Of a stretch of 64,000 nt of DNA, positions 11,283 to 21,563 are shown piece by piece. The DNA lies in the NCBI GenBank assembly GCA_031216915.1, contig CM062297.1, positions 364,635,704-364,699,703 of the forward strand. Direction: 5' to 3'. Source of the DNA: Pictodentalium vernedei. Lineage: Eukaryota; Mollusca; Scaphopoda; Dentaliida; Dentaliidae. The position numbers were made by a program, and so were the translations under genes. How positions within the stretch are numbered: position 1 is the first letter of the stretch; each line of letters begins with the position of its first letter. Below the pieces are notes generated by a model. That model saw only the letters and a program-made list of their open reading frames with translations. It was not told the DNA's origin and searched no databases.

Positions 11283-11515
11283 GCTTTAGCATTGCAAAGC
11301 CTTCTAACACTCAAGGGACGAAATACAACAACACCACACATGCTATTCTGTAGATTATGAGGCCTAAAACATAAAACAAATCAATATGAACTTTTGATGG
11401 CAAAGAAATAATTACAAAAATAAAAACTAAAATAAAAAACTGCCCTACCACATGCAATTTTACAAAACAAATGGCCTGAGAAACAGAAGATCTACTTTGT
11501 GGGGCCTGAAGTAAA
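11283..11515 (-). repeat. Dispersed repeat, inverted partner of 880-1130
   Basis: It contains GCATTGCAAAGCCTTC, CTCAAGGGACGAAATAC, CTGTAGATTATGAGGCCT and TTTGTGGGGCC in the reverse order of the 0.9-1.1 kb copy. Confidence 0.6.
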
Positions 11516-11594
11516 ATATTTAATTGATGGAACCAGAAATTGTCATTTTCCTAAAATTACAATATTCTTGATATAAATTGAATATTTCTTCTCT

Positions 11595-11990
11595 TATGTG
11601 TTGTTTGACAAAGCTCATAGAGATCTGTCAAACAAGATATAACAGATTAAATGCTAACACTAGAAGTACTAAAACCAAAGCTGAGGAAGTGGACATTATA
11701 ATTTTTTAACATGGAACCCTGCATGGAACAATATTTTTTACTCAACAGACATTTAATTTACAAAATAAGCTACATGAAATTAATAGGTCAATACTGCATT
11801 AAAGTTATGGTAAATAGTTTGGTGTTACGAAATTGTATCCACTTACATGTAACCCTCTAGACACTGATGTAGAAGTATCAAAATTTAGCCCACAAAGTTT
11901 TCCCATAATGCTACTAGTAACTTAACCAAGACAATCTTGTTTGACAAGAGCTCACCAAGCTCTGTCAAATTAGATTCAATTGGTTAAATT
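11595..11990. repeat. Palindromic TTTGACAGAGCTC MITE remnants
   Basis: Foldback motifs of the type CTTGTTTGACAGAGCTC lie near 11608-11655 and 11932-11985. The best-preserved copy of the family is at 34110-34178. Sequence between them is unassigned. Confidence 0.5.
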
Positions 11991-12030
11991 AATACATGTA
12001 GTTGCATCAGACGTAAATTTGCTTTTTGAA

Positions 12031-12272
12031 ATTTGTGTTTCGATTTTTTTGTTCATTTATTGTGGTTTTAACGACACTTTCGACAGCCAGGGTCACCTCG
12101 TGTCGGACGGTTTTACGGGTGGAGGAAACCGGAGAGAACAGATGAGCAACTATCAGACATCAGACTCCCCAACGTACATGTACTAACTCTCTGGTTGCCG
12201 CAGGTGGGATTCGAACCGAGAACCTCTCGGCTTGCAGCCTGTGTCTCTACCTACTGAGTCACTGCGCTCCCA
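12031..12272 (-). mobile_element. tRNA-headed SINE, divergent copy
   Basis: On the minus strand the head starts near 12272 with an A-box-like TGACTCAGTAGGTAGAG and a B-box GGTTCTCGGTTCGAATCCC. It continues through GGAGTCTGATGTCTGATAG and the GGTTTCCTCCACCCGT region to an A/T-rich tail near 12031. Compared with 12419-12786 the middle differs, so it is a separate subfamily. Confidence 0.7.
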
Positions 12273-12418
12273 AATATTCAATTACTCAGCAAGGTGATTG
12301 AAATCATTCAATGTGTTTTGATATCAGGACAGAGAAGGTTAACAGAATTATTTTATTCAACAGCTTTCAAATAACCCTTTACCCAACTTACTCTCATGAT
12401 ATGAACATGTTATTTTAA

Positions 12419-12786
12419 TTATTTATTTATTTATTTACTGGTGTTTAAGGTCACATATTTCTGCACAATGGCTAATCATGACCACAACAGTTTTACAGGT
12501 GGAGGAAGCCTGAGTACCAGGAGAGAACCACCAAGCAATGGTGAGCAACTGTCAGCTCCCCCAACATACTAACTCCACACAAGCAGGGTTAGCATTGGTT
12601 GAAGACAAGAGCACCATCAACGTGCATGCAGTATGCTTTAGTACACAATGCCACTGTGCCCTCACGTGGGCAATGGAGGTGAAGTGTCTTCCCCAAGGAC
12701 ACAACACGGTAGCCGCAGGAGGGATTCGAACCGAGGACCTCTTGGCTTGCAGCCTGCACCTCTACCTACTGAGCCACCATGCCCCT
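12419..12786 (-). mobile_element. tRNA-headed SINE with target duplication
   Basis: The minus-strand head near 12786 carries the A-box-like TGGCTCAGTAGGTAGAG and the B-box GGTCCTCGGTTCGAATCCC. The body has GTTGTGTCCTTGGGGAAGAC. The tail is TTATTTATTTATTTA on the plus strand, after TGGCTAATCATGACC. An 11-bp duplication TGTTATTTTAA flanks it at 12408-12418 and 12787-12797. RNA polymerase III transcription is implied by the box motifs. It encodes no protein. Confidence 0.85.
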
Positions 12787-12793
12787 TGTTATT

Positions 12794-13343
12794 TTAACCC
12801 TTTGAGACTTTATTTATTCTGATGTTCAAACGTCACGGGGAATTCAGTTTCTTCAACATTTTTCAAAATGCGACGTCAAAAAGTACAAAAAACAAGATAT
12901 TTTTCACATTAGTGATTATCTGGTTGAGGGCTAGATTATATTTGGTGGTATGAATTCGTTATTCAAAACTTGTTTTCTTACAAATTATTGGAGAGTGCCC
13001 ACAGACAAATAAAACAAATTTATATAAACAAAATATTATTTGTATTTGACTGAATTTGAAATATAAGCAAGGGAAGTTGGTTTTTGCTCATTTTTTGAAA
13101 GCCATGATTGAGGCTTCTTGCACTTAACCAGTTAGAAGTCTTGACAGTAGGATTATATTCGTATTTTAAGCTGCGATAACATTTGGCTGAACGGTTGTCA
13201 CTGAGCACTATCCAGGAGAAAATAGGAATTGAGGTTAAAACTTTAAAAAAATCGAAAAATAAAAACAAAACACATGACCACATACTATCAGGGCGCTGTT
13301 TGATTTCGTATGTCATAAGACGTATAAAAGTATCAAAGGGTTA
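12794..13343. mobile_element. TTAACCCTTTGAG-ended unit, possible TTAA transposon
   Basis: The left end TTAACCCTTTGAGACTT faces a right end TATCAAAGGGTTA. The interior is AT-rich with no coding frame. The right outer base breaks a perfect TTAA, so the boundary is tentative. Confidence 0.4.
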
Positions 13344-13566
13344 TGTTTTCCTTCACATTTTCAAAAAAATTCAACAAAGCCATATCATGTGACCCCTCAA
13401 TGGAACAATCTCAATGAGCTACTTCCAACTGGAGGGGGGGGGGGGGGGAGGGGGGGGGTTTGCACATGATATGTTTTCTCTTTTTTTTTATGAAAAATGT
13501 TTTTTCAAATCCTCAATTTATAACTTACATGGGTAGAAATGGCCAATTTGTTAGGTAAAGGGTTAA

Positions 13567-14090
13567 GTGGGATCCACTGAATTATGACACATGTACATGT
13601 AATTATTTTAACAACTCTCTGTAAAGTTAGAAAAGTAAATTTCGGAGGATGGGCAAAAGGTTGTGTCTACATATATGCAGGAACACCGTCCTATACCTAC
13701 CAACAGCACAAAACATATGGATGTCTCTACCAAATACCCTGAGAGAGGAAAAAAAGAAGAATCATGTGGAAACTAGAGCTATTGCCGAGTGCAATTCATA
13801 CTCTCAATGCAGTGCTGAACCCAACACAGAGTTCTGGATCTTTGAATGAGAGTTTGAAGAAAATGGTACAAATGGTACAGTAATATTGATTTGAACAAAC
13901 TTGAATCGTCATATACCAGGGAACATAACTTGGTTACTTGGTTAAATTTGATCTACTTATCTCCCCTTTGGGAGCTTGAAACAGATCATCACTCGCATAT
14001 TTGATGCACTAATATTTTGTGCAGTGAGAATAATCAACTCATATTAAAACAATAAAAAATAGTAAAAACAAGTGCAATGCCAAGGGTGGC
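13567..14090. other. No gene; fragment of a hairpin-ended element
   Basis: 13772-13822 repeats the element start seen at 5455 (GAGCTATTGCCGAGTGCAATT). The remainder is unassigned. Confidence 0.4.
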
Positions 14091-14092
14091 TA

Positions 14093-14407
14093 CAGTTAAA
14101 ACTAGAAGTCCTGTCATGAAATGCGCACAAATAGCACATCGATCTGCATGTTAATCTACGCATTATGACCATAGTAAGGCTATCAAATTCTGTACATATG
14201 GCCTGTGGCACAAGCAATGTTTCAGCGAATGGATCTCCGGGTAACCCGGAGGTCCATTGGCAGAAACATTGCCTGTGTTTGCTATGAGTAACCAGGAGAA
14301 CCTGCCGTGGTTTGGATGCCATTCGATATGGTAATTGCACTCAATTCCTAAGTGCAATTAAGCCTAGATAAGCGCACAGTTCGTGACAGGACTTTTAGTT
14401 TTAACTG
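14093..14407. mobile_element. TA-flanked MITE (CAGTTAAAACTAGAAGT ends)
   Basis: 315 bp, with TA at 14091-14092 and 14408-14409. Inverted ends match those of 7308-8011. A central hairpin lies around TGGATCTCCGGGTAACCCGG, with wider arms GCAATGTTTC / GAAACATTGC. Both family members keep a central hairpin although its sequence differs. Confidence 0.85.
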
Positions 14408-14589
14408 TATGCCCCAGCACCCCCCACTGCAAAACTTGAGTTTCTAATCATTGATCTTTGTTGATTTTGAATTATTGAATATCTTATCTTATTTTATCTC
14501 CATTAAACTATAGCATCAATACAGCAGGCCACCACACCAAATGTGTCCATGGGACACTAAAGTCCTTGCTTTATGATCTTCTAAGTGGT

Positions 14590-14760
14590 AAAAGCGCTAT
14601 AACTCTGCCAAAAAATATCGGACCAAGCTCAATATCAACCACACCTGTATTACATGGTTATAAACCTATGTATAAAATTTTGCTTCACTTCATTCAGTTA
14701 AACTAAAGTTATCATCCAGAAATCATATTCAGGACAGATGTATGTACCGGTATGCACGCC
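14590..14760 (+). repeat. Degraded unit of a hairpin-ended tandem-repeat element
   Basis: It contains GCGCTATAACTCTGCCAAAA and AACTAAAGTTATCATCCAGA, phrases of the units at 38577-39060 and 57405-58497. Confidence 0.5.
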
Positions 14761-14779
14761 AAATTGGTGGGAGCATAAA

Positions 14780-15141
14780 AATTATAACTTTTGCATTTTG
14801 GAGCCTACAGGCAACTTTCAGGCTCCCAAACCACATCCAAATATGGATGCAGAAACTTGACTTAACTTGAATATATACTTAGCAGAGTCATATTCAGATT
14901 TGTTAAAATCAAGTGCCTGGGTTAAGATTTGGTCTCCTTATTGGAACTGGAATTTTAACTTAGCTGAGTATGAAGAATACTCTTTAAAAATCTGCTTCTT
15001 CCGATCCACTGGTCATAAGCTATTGATATTTGGTACACAGCATCCTCAGAGGGTTTCGATTCAATTTGTTCACATCAAGGCAATAAATTGATATTCTGTC
15101 AGGTGAGTTCCTCAGGCCCCCTGTGGCCTCTTATTTGTTTA
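14780..15141 (-). mobile_element. 5' part of an ACAAGAGGCCC-type hairpin element, reverse orientation
   Basis: Read on the minus strand it starts near 15141 with AAGAGGCCACAGGGGGCCTG and CTCACCTGACA. It then holds about two ~160-bp units (AGATTTTTAAAGAGTATTC, GGTTTGGGAGCCTG) like those at 46361-48306. The 3' hairpin end is missing. Confidence 0.65.
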
Positions 15142-15166
15142 AATCGATGACAACTTTTCCTTAAAG

Positions 15167-15540
15167 GTTATTTATTTATTTATTTACTGGTGTTTAAGGT
15201 CACATACTTATGCACAATGGCTAATCATGACCGTGACAGTTTTACGGATGGAGGAAGCCAGAGTGCCTGAAGAGAACCACCGAGCATCGACAAGCAACTG
15301 TCAGCTCCTCAACATTTTAACTCTGTTCAAGCTCTGCTCAATCAGGGTTACAGTGGTTAAAGACATGTGCACCATCGACGAGCAGTATGCCTTAGTGCAC
15401 GGCGTCATCGTGCCCCCATGTAGGCAACCGGGATAAAGTGCCTTGCCCAAGGACACAACACTGGTCGTCCCGGATGGGGATCAAACTCGGGACCTCTAGC
15501 ATAGAAGTCCAACAGTCTACCACTGAGCCACCATGCTCCC
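15167..15540 (-). mobile_element. tRNA-headed SINE with target duplication
   Basis: The minus-strand head at 15540 begins GGGAGCATGGTGGCTCAG. B-box GAGGTCCCGAGTTTGATCCC follows, then GTTGTGTCCTTGGGCAAGGC. The tail on the plus strand is TTATTTATTTATTTACTGG. A 9-bp duplication TCCTTAAAG lies at 15158-15166 and 15541-15549. It belongs to the same tail family as 12419-12786 but has a different tRNA-like head. Confidence 0.85.
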
Positions 15541-15727
15541 TCCTTAAAGCTTAATTTCTACACAATGAAAAATTGCATGAATTTCACAAAAATTGCAAGT
15601 TTTGTTTATGACAAAAGTTTTTTCTAGGTTATCTCCACTTGGAGAGCCCGAAATTAGGCAAGGCACATGTACTTGATGCAATAACATTTGCTGCAGAATA
15701 AATAACCTAGTCACATCAACACAAAAC

Positions 15728-17428
15728 AAGAGGGATGTTACATCCCAATGCTCACCTACATTCGCGCTTGATAAGGTCGTTCCAATGTAACATGCCTAAT
15801 ATTTAGTTAATATAAATCATTAACTAGGCATCAAATGATTAATGCGGTTTATGTGATGGCTTTGGAAAGTCTATATTTCTGCATTTATTATATATCAATT
15901 CAACATAGAATCATTGGATATAAAAGCATTTTTTTTCTTTTAGAAATGTTTATGATTAAGAATATGAATCGTGAGGCCAGATATTAAATCATAAATAAGA
16001 ATTAGGAAAGGCTTTTATCAGGGTTAAATACTGTGCTGATAGTCGCCTACAAGGTACATATGCAATATGAAAGGCCGGAGGCCAGTGATCTTTGAAAAAA
16101 TAACCTTAACATTAAATCTTACAATATTGGATACGCCGGACGCCAACGCTGATGCCCGAGGTCATCATATAAGCTCACCACTTGTAATAGAAGTAGGTGA
16201 GCTAATAAAACTACATCAGATCAAAAAATAAAATAGGAGGTGCAAAATGGCATTATGTAATGAAGAATCACTGAAATTGTAATTGAAGTACATTCATTGG
16301 TTAAAGAGGAGTTGCGGAAAAACATTCGTTCAAGAACGCGACTATAAGTCCCAACAAAAATACATCACCTCAACAACTAAAATAAGCCTTAATGTTACTA
16401 GTAACAAGTATGAGAAAGTATAAAAAAAAAAAAAAAAAAAAGTTAAAAAATTTTTTTTTTAAAGAAAGTGAATATAAGTCCCAAAAATCCCCCTCAAATA
16501 TGCATGTAATGAGGGCGCAACGTTACCGCAATGTAGTTCAGTAACCCATGTGTACAATATCAATTGCCTGGAAAGACACATAGAAACAGAACTCACCTTA
16601 ACACAAACTTTTAGAACTTAAAACTGAGTAAGTCAGAGAAAAACGTGAACATTGTGACTGAAAAAAGAAAAGAAATCAGTTAAATTTCTGCATACAGTAG
16701 GGTTAATACCTAAAGTAGTTATTGAAATGAGAAAATAAACAGTAATGAGGGGTGAAGGCACCACAATCTGCACAAAAGCTGACTTTAACGCAAATTCTTA
16801 CAACACCTAAACGCTAATTCTTACAAGTTTTGGCAGCAAATCAGCCTCAAATTCCTCAAATATGCATGTAATGAGGGTTAAATATTACTGCAATGGAGTT
16901 CAGTAACCCAAGTGTAGAATATTAATCGCCTGGAAAGACACATAGAAACACAACTCACCTAAACACAAAGTTTACAAAGTTTTACAACTTAAAATTTACT
17001 AAGTCCGAGAAAAACATGAAAAGTTTGACTGAAAAAAAAAAAATTTCCGTTAAATTTCTGCATACAGTAGGGTTAATACCTGGAGTTGTTATTGAAATAC
17101 GAAAATCAACAGTAATGAGAAGTTAAAGCAGCACAATCTGCACAAAAGCTGACTTTAACGCAAATTCTTACAACACCTAACGCAAATTCTTACAAGTTTT
17201 GGCAGAAAATTTTAGGTAAAATTTGGAAAAAAGTTGTAGTATCAGGGTTAAATACTGTTCTGATAGTCCCCTACAACCTACATATGCAATATCAAAGGCC
17301 TGAGCCCACTGATCTTTGAGAAATTAACCTTAACATTAAATCTTACAATATTGGACACGCCGGATGCCGACGCTGACGCCCGAGGTCATCATATAAGCTC
17401 ACCACTTCTAATAGAAGTAAGTGAGCTA
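15728..17428 (+). mobile_element. Hairpin-ended tandem-repeat element, CAAGAGGGATG family
   Basis: The 5' end is CAAGAGGGATGTTACATCCC (a palindrome) followed by GCTCACC. The interior has two ~362-bp repeats (landmark TCAAATATGCATGTAATGAGG near 16493 and 16855). A ~190-bp end module occurs twice, at 16018-16218 and 17237-17428, each closing with AAGCTCACCACTT...GTGAGCTAA. The first module is followed by 16213-16340, a piece of the family at 25850-26160. No coding frame. The duplicated 3' module suggests end bypass or tandem insertion. Confidence 0.65.
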
Positions 17429-17439
17429 AAAAAATAATT

Positions 17440-17821
17440 GCCAAAAATTACAACTTTTGCATTTTGGAGCCCAATGGCAAATTTGGGGCTCTCAAATGTG
17501 GATGAAGCAACTTGGTTTGAACAAATTTTAATGTATATGAGTGAAAGATGTTGCTTGCCAGAAATCAACACCTTTCCATACAGAGGGTGTCAAACGGAAT
17601 ACTTTAGTTTTTTTAGTTATTATCCCTTCTGGGGTCCCCACAAGGGGTGGGACAAATCAATGTGGGCAAAATTCAATAGTTTGGCTACTGGAAACTTGTG
17701 TAACAACTCTAATTAAATTTAGACCAGTATAAAGTATTTAGTGTGGGATGAGGCATGACGTGATACAATTCAATGTGCACAATGGGGGTGATCCTACATA
17801 ATCCCCTATCAAGGACATAAT
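17440..17821. other. Fragment related to the ACAAGAGGCCC repeat family; no gene
   Basis: 17440-17530 (CAACTTTTGCATTTTGGAGC, ACTTGGTTTGAACAA) resembles 14783-14870 and the units at 46.4-47.6 kb. The rest is unassigned. Confidence 0.45.
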
Positions 17822-18428
17822 TGTAGGGCCCATTGAATCACATATTTTTTATTCGAATTGAATCTCGAATTAAATCGAGTCTATTATTCAAAATCAAATC
17901 GAACCTCGAATCAAACACAGGCACCTTGAAGTCCCAACTAATAAAATATTCCAACCACATCATCAAGGCTTGTCTTCGTCAAAGACATGCCTTGATGATG
18001 TAGTTGGAATATTATGCAGTAAGGATTTTTATTCAGACACAGAAACGGGTGTGAGAATACTGTACTGAGCACTGCACAGGCCAGCAGCTAGCAACCGTGA
18101 GCTCATCATTGATATTGTTTGGGAACTTTACATTTGCTTTCAGCAGTGGTAGTGACCAGTGAAACCAGAATTTCCATGGATGGTGGCATGGTTACAGATG
18201 CTTTTTATGTTCAAAAAGTGGAAATTACACTCAGTCTTCATTTTCAACATTATTTGTGTACAATTTCTATCTCAGCTATACATTTTGACAGATGACTGAC
18301 ACCAAGCGAAATTCCAGTGAAAAGATTTGAAGGAAAAATAAATGGACAGCCAATTTCGAATTGAACCGAAATACCAACTTAAGATTCGAAATCAAATCGA
18401 ATCTCAAAGCTTCGCAGGACCCTACACC
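17822..18428. mobile_element. Non-autonomous DNA transposon with TGTAGGG ends, possibly hAT-like
   Basis: The left end TGTAGGGCCCATTGAATC faces the right complement TGTAGGGTCCTGCGAAGC. Both subterminal regions are rich in TTCGAATTGAATC-type repeats. A strong hairpin sits at 17944-18013 (TATTCCAACCACATCATCAA arm, ~33 bp). No clean target duplication was found, so the superfamily is uncertain. Confidence 0.5.
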
Positions 18429-18429
18429 A

Positions 18430-18690
18430 CTGCTTTATTTATTGGTGTTAGAGGTCATATGTTTCTGCTCAATGGCTAATCATGACCTTAACATGGAGAT
18501 GAAGTCAAGTTTAGTCAACAGTCTATACCCATGTTGCCCATTTTAAAGGGCTTCCACCCCAAGTATTGGTGACTGGGTCCTATTTTACCATTACAACAGA
18601 GCTTTTTTACCACAGTAAACAAGCACTGCTTCATTTCCTGGGATTCCCACAGGGGATCGGGGGCATAATCAGTATAAGAGGTAGCAGAAT
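18430..18690 (-). mobile_element. SINE-like repeat, second family with shared tail
   Basis: The plus-strand left side has TTTATTTATTGGTGT...TGGCTAATCATGACC, as in the tRNA-headed SINEs. It then diverges into ATGGAGATGAAGTCAAGTTT and CCAAGTATTGGTGACTGGGT, shared with 26379-26603. No target duplication was found here. Confidence 0.65.
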
Positions 18691-18805
18691 TTGGGTAGGG
18701 CTAGGGGAGCACAATGACATATGCCCCACCACATGCCCACTTTCTTCGACAGACATGCAACATGATTCGAAAATAAGTTTGAAAATTTGAGTGCATGCAA
18801 AAGGG

Positions 18806-18977
18806 ATAACCCTTTACCAAACGTGAAAAGCAGACGACCCATGCAAACAAAATTCTTGAATAACTATTTTTTTTCATTTTTGGTCTCAATAACATAGGTT
18901 ATGACCCCTCTTTGGAACGAGATCGTCAAGCTCATTCCAAAGAGGGTCATAACCTATGTTTTTGAGACAGAAAATGA
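18806..18977. mobile_element. TTAA MITE subfamily B, cut by an insertion
   Basis: The left end is TAACCCTTTACCAAACG. The palindromic core is AACATAGGTTATGACCCCTC and its complement. The sequence stops at AGAAAATGAAAC, exactly where the AAGAGGCCCC element starts; the right end of the MITE is not found after it. Confidence 0.7.
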
Positions 18978-19335
18978 AACAAGAGGCCCCAGGGGGCCTG
19001 AGGGCGCTCACCTGACATGGTAGCCTAAATATCAACCCAGGGAATTGATTTGAACAAGTTGCATCTGTCCCTCCTAAGAAAAGTTTATACTAAATATCCA
19101 AAGATTCTGACCAGTGGATCTTAAAAAAAAAGATTTTTAAAGAATATTCCTCATATTGAACTAAGTAGTAACTCGGGCTCCCACAGGGAACCCAAATATG
19201 AATCCAGGAACTTGGCTTGAACAAACTTGAATCTCATCTCCGTAAGGATGCTGTATACCAAATATCAAAAGATTCTGACTGATGGATGTGAACAAGAAGA
19301 TTTTTGAAGAATATTCCTCATATTGAACTAAGTTA
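18978..19335 (+). mobile_element. ACAAGAGGCCC hairpin-element, left part (split)
   Basis: It starts AAGAGGCCCCAGGGGGCCTG then GCTCACCTGAC. About two ~165-bp units follow (GACTTGGCTTGAACAAACTT-type phrases, ATTCCTCATATTGAACTAAG). The sequence resumes at 29103 (GAACCCAAATATGAACCCAG), so the 19336-29100 unit inserted into it. Confidence 0.75.
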
Positions 19336-19599
19336 CAGTATGCACAGAGTGTATTGGTACTCATCCACCCGCCACAGTGTCGGTGGACGTCAGGTGGAGG
19401 GGATTAATGGTCCACAGTGGTACAAATTGTCAGAAGTCTCTGCCACCGGCTCGCTGAGTGGACAGGATTAAGTTATTTACTAAGTGTCATCATTCGAGTG
19501 GACACACCGGCAGAACGAGCGGACGGGATTAATTTCTTAATTAGCATTATCAACACAGTATTCAAGATTGACTCTTGGTAATAAAATCAGAGTTATGAT

Positions 19600-21560
19600 A
19601 TTTCCGCTGCGTACAATGCAGGCCTACATACACGTACGTTCACAATTCAACTCTAGAATTTGAACCTCTCTGACTAGAATTTCAAAACAAAAAAAAAAAC
19701 GCTTAGTTTGTATATATATTTTTTAAATAAATAACACTGCTGAATATACAGTACTCAGAGAGCAGATTATAAGCTTAACGCTTGTGCTGCGATATTTTCT
19801 TCCACAATCACCCGTAGCACAGTTGAATATCACAGCGATGTTCCAATGACAAGTTGCGTTGTTTAAAATCGCTGGAAAGTCATCGCACGCATGAGAGTCA
19901 GGGATAAAAGATATATACATGTACACTGCAAGTGAGAGGCAGTTGTAGGAATAATCGTGGCAAGCAAAAAATCGGGAATTGAAATGCAGTCGTGAACTTT
20001 CCATAAACGCGTTTATTGGTTTTTTGTTGCGGAAATGAATTTTTAAGTTTTTTTCTCACATGCAATAATATTTAATAATAATATAGACATAATAAACGAT
20101 CATGCAACTCGTTTACATTGGAATCACAACACATAAAACGTGGCAACAGAGTTCTTCGTCCTCACCCCCCACCACCCCCCCCCCCCCTACCCACGACATT
20201 TTAAGAGTATGAAAATGAAAATTGTTCCAATTGGTTTCGACCTTCCGGTATTAGTACTCATGAAAAATGTATATTAACCTTTTGGTTTGGAGGAAAGGGC
20301 AAAAAGGATACGATAGTAAAGGATTCTCAAAAAAACTACCCTTAGCCACCCCTCCCCCACCCCACCCTGCCCCCCTCCCCCAACTACATGTATCTACTTT
20401 CAACAATCGGGGATTTTATAAAACATCAATCAGGCAAGTTCACGTACTGTTAAGCACAAATGATTCGAGTGTGTGTGTGTGGGTGGGGGGGGGGGGGGGA
20501 GGGGGGGTGCTTCAAGCGAGGTCAGTTACCGCTTGACATGGCCATTTCGGACATTAGTGAATAGAAATTTTGATTGTGGTAATTTTGTGCGGTGGGTACA
20601 CAAAAGGCATTGTCAAGTGATAAAAATCACACGAAACAACAATCAAATTTCATTTGGCTGCTGAATACCTGGAATCGGAAACAAATTCTGCCCATCTCAG
20701 TTTGATCCTGGCACCTATCGTATTGAGTGCCTGGGTTAATTTGAAAAAAAATTATAAACGTATATCCCCCCCCCCCCAAAAAACCAAATGCTCCCGAGTG
20801 CCAGGGGAGCAGTAATGTACATGTGACAGACATTAGATGCAACTTTGTGTAGTTTCTTTTAGAAATGTATTTACAAATTGGGGAGGGGGGGAGGGGGGGG
20901 GGGGGCAATGACACCGGAATGTTGGAAGGGTTAGGGACTAACTTGAGGAGAGGCAGGCTGCACTGTGCTTCACATTACTCTTTTAAACGATGCAAACACC
21001 GACACTTATTAGCGATTGTATCATGGACTCAAGAGTGGAATGGATGCCCTCCCCCCCTGCCCCCCACCCCCAGTGGTAAACCACAATTTGAAGACCATGA
21101 ACTAAAGGAATACATAATCAACTTTAGAAGTGACTCAAAACTATGGAGTGAATCGACCCACTAGGACCAGCGACCTATCGAAAATCTACCAAGCCAGATT
21201 GGTCTGAAATTAAAACGATTCAATTTCAAATGCCACATAACTCAAGCCACTGGTATTTTTTTTTATTGCCTGCTCCCTGTAAACATTGTTCTGAGATGAC
21301 AACTCTGAATCCAAGGTGTGAAATGAATGTACTATTGGGAACCTTGGGAGGCTTATATAATTATCGGTAGCTGTTTGATTGTGTTCCTGGAAACTAATCC
21401 CATTGTGGCGACTGTCTCTTTAAAAGCTTATTGACACTGGTTTTAATTACTGAATAAACTATTGTTATTAATAGTCATCTGTGCAAGCTCGATAGACATA
21501 CTGACATGCGACTCATATGTATGGTATCCACAGTCATTTTTCTTGGGGCGAGTGTCAAAA
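19600..21560. other. No gene; C/G homopolymer-rich interior
   Basis: There are repeated C or G runs at 20173-20187, 20480-20513, 20767-20778, 20880-20905 and 21050-21072. Short open frames here are Gly- or Pro-runs produced by these tracts. Confidence 0.5.
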
Positions 21561-21563
21561 TTG

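Larger units (their letters stand above)
12371..13566. mobile_element. TTAA MITE subfamily A, split by later insertions
   Basis: The left end TAACCCTTTACCCAAC is at 12371. The right half, with TTCAACAAAGCCATATCATG, a G-run and GTTAGGTAAAGGGTTAA, is at 13344-13566. Between them lie a SINE (12419-12786) and a second TTAACCCTTTGAG-ended unit (12794-13343). Confidence 0.55.

Noticed and set aside
12085-12272. Possible functional tRNA gene (A- and B-box motifs)
   Set aside because: The sequence after the B box lacks the 3' acceptor strand complement and continues into a SINE body; it is a tRNA-derived SINE head.
20267-21164. Gly-rich and Pro-rich open frames on both strands
   Set aside because: Generated by C/G homopolymer tracts; no flanking coding signal.
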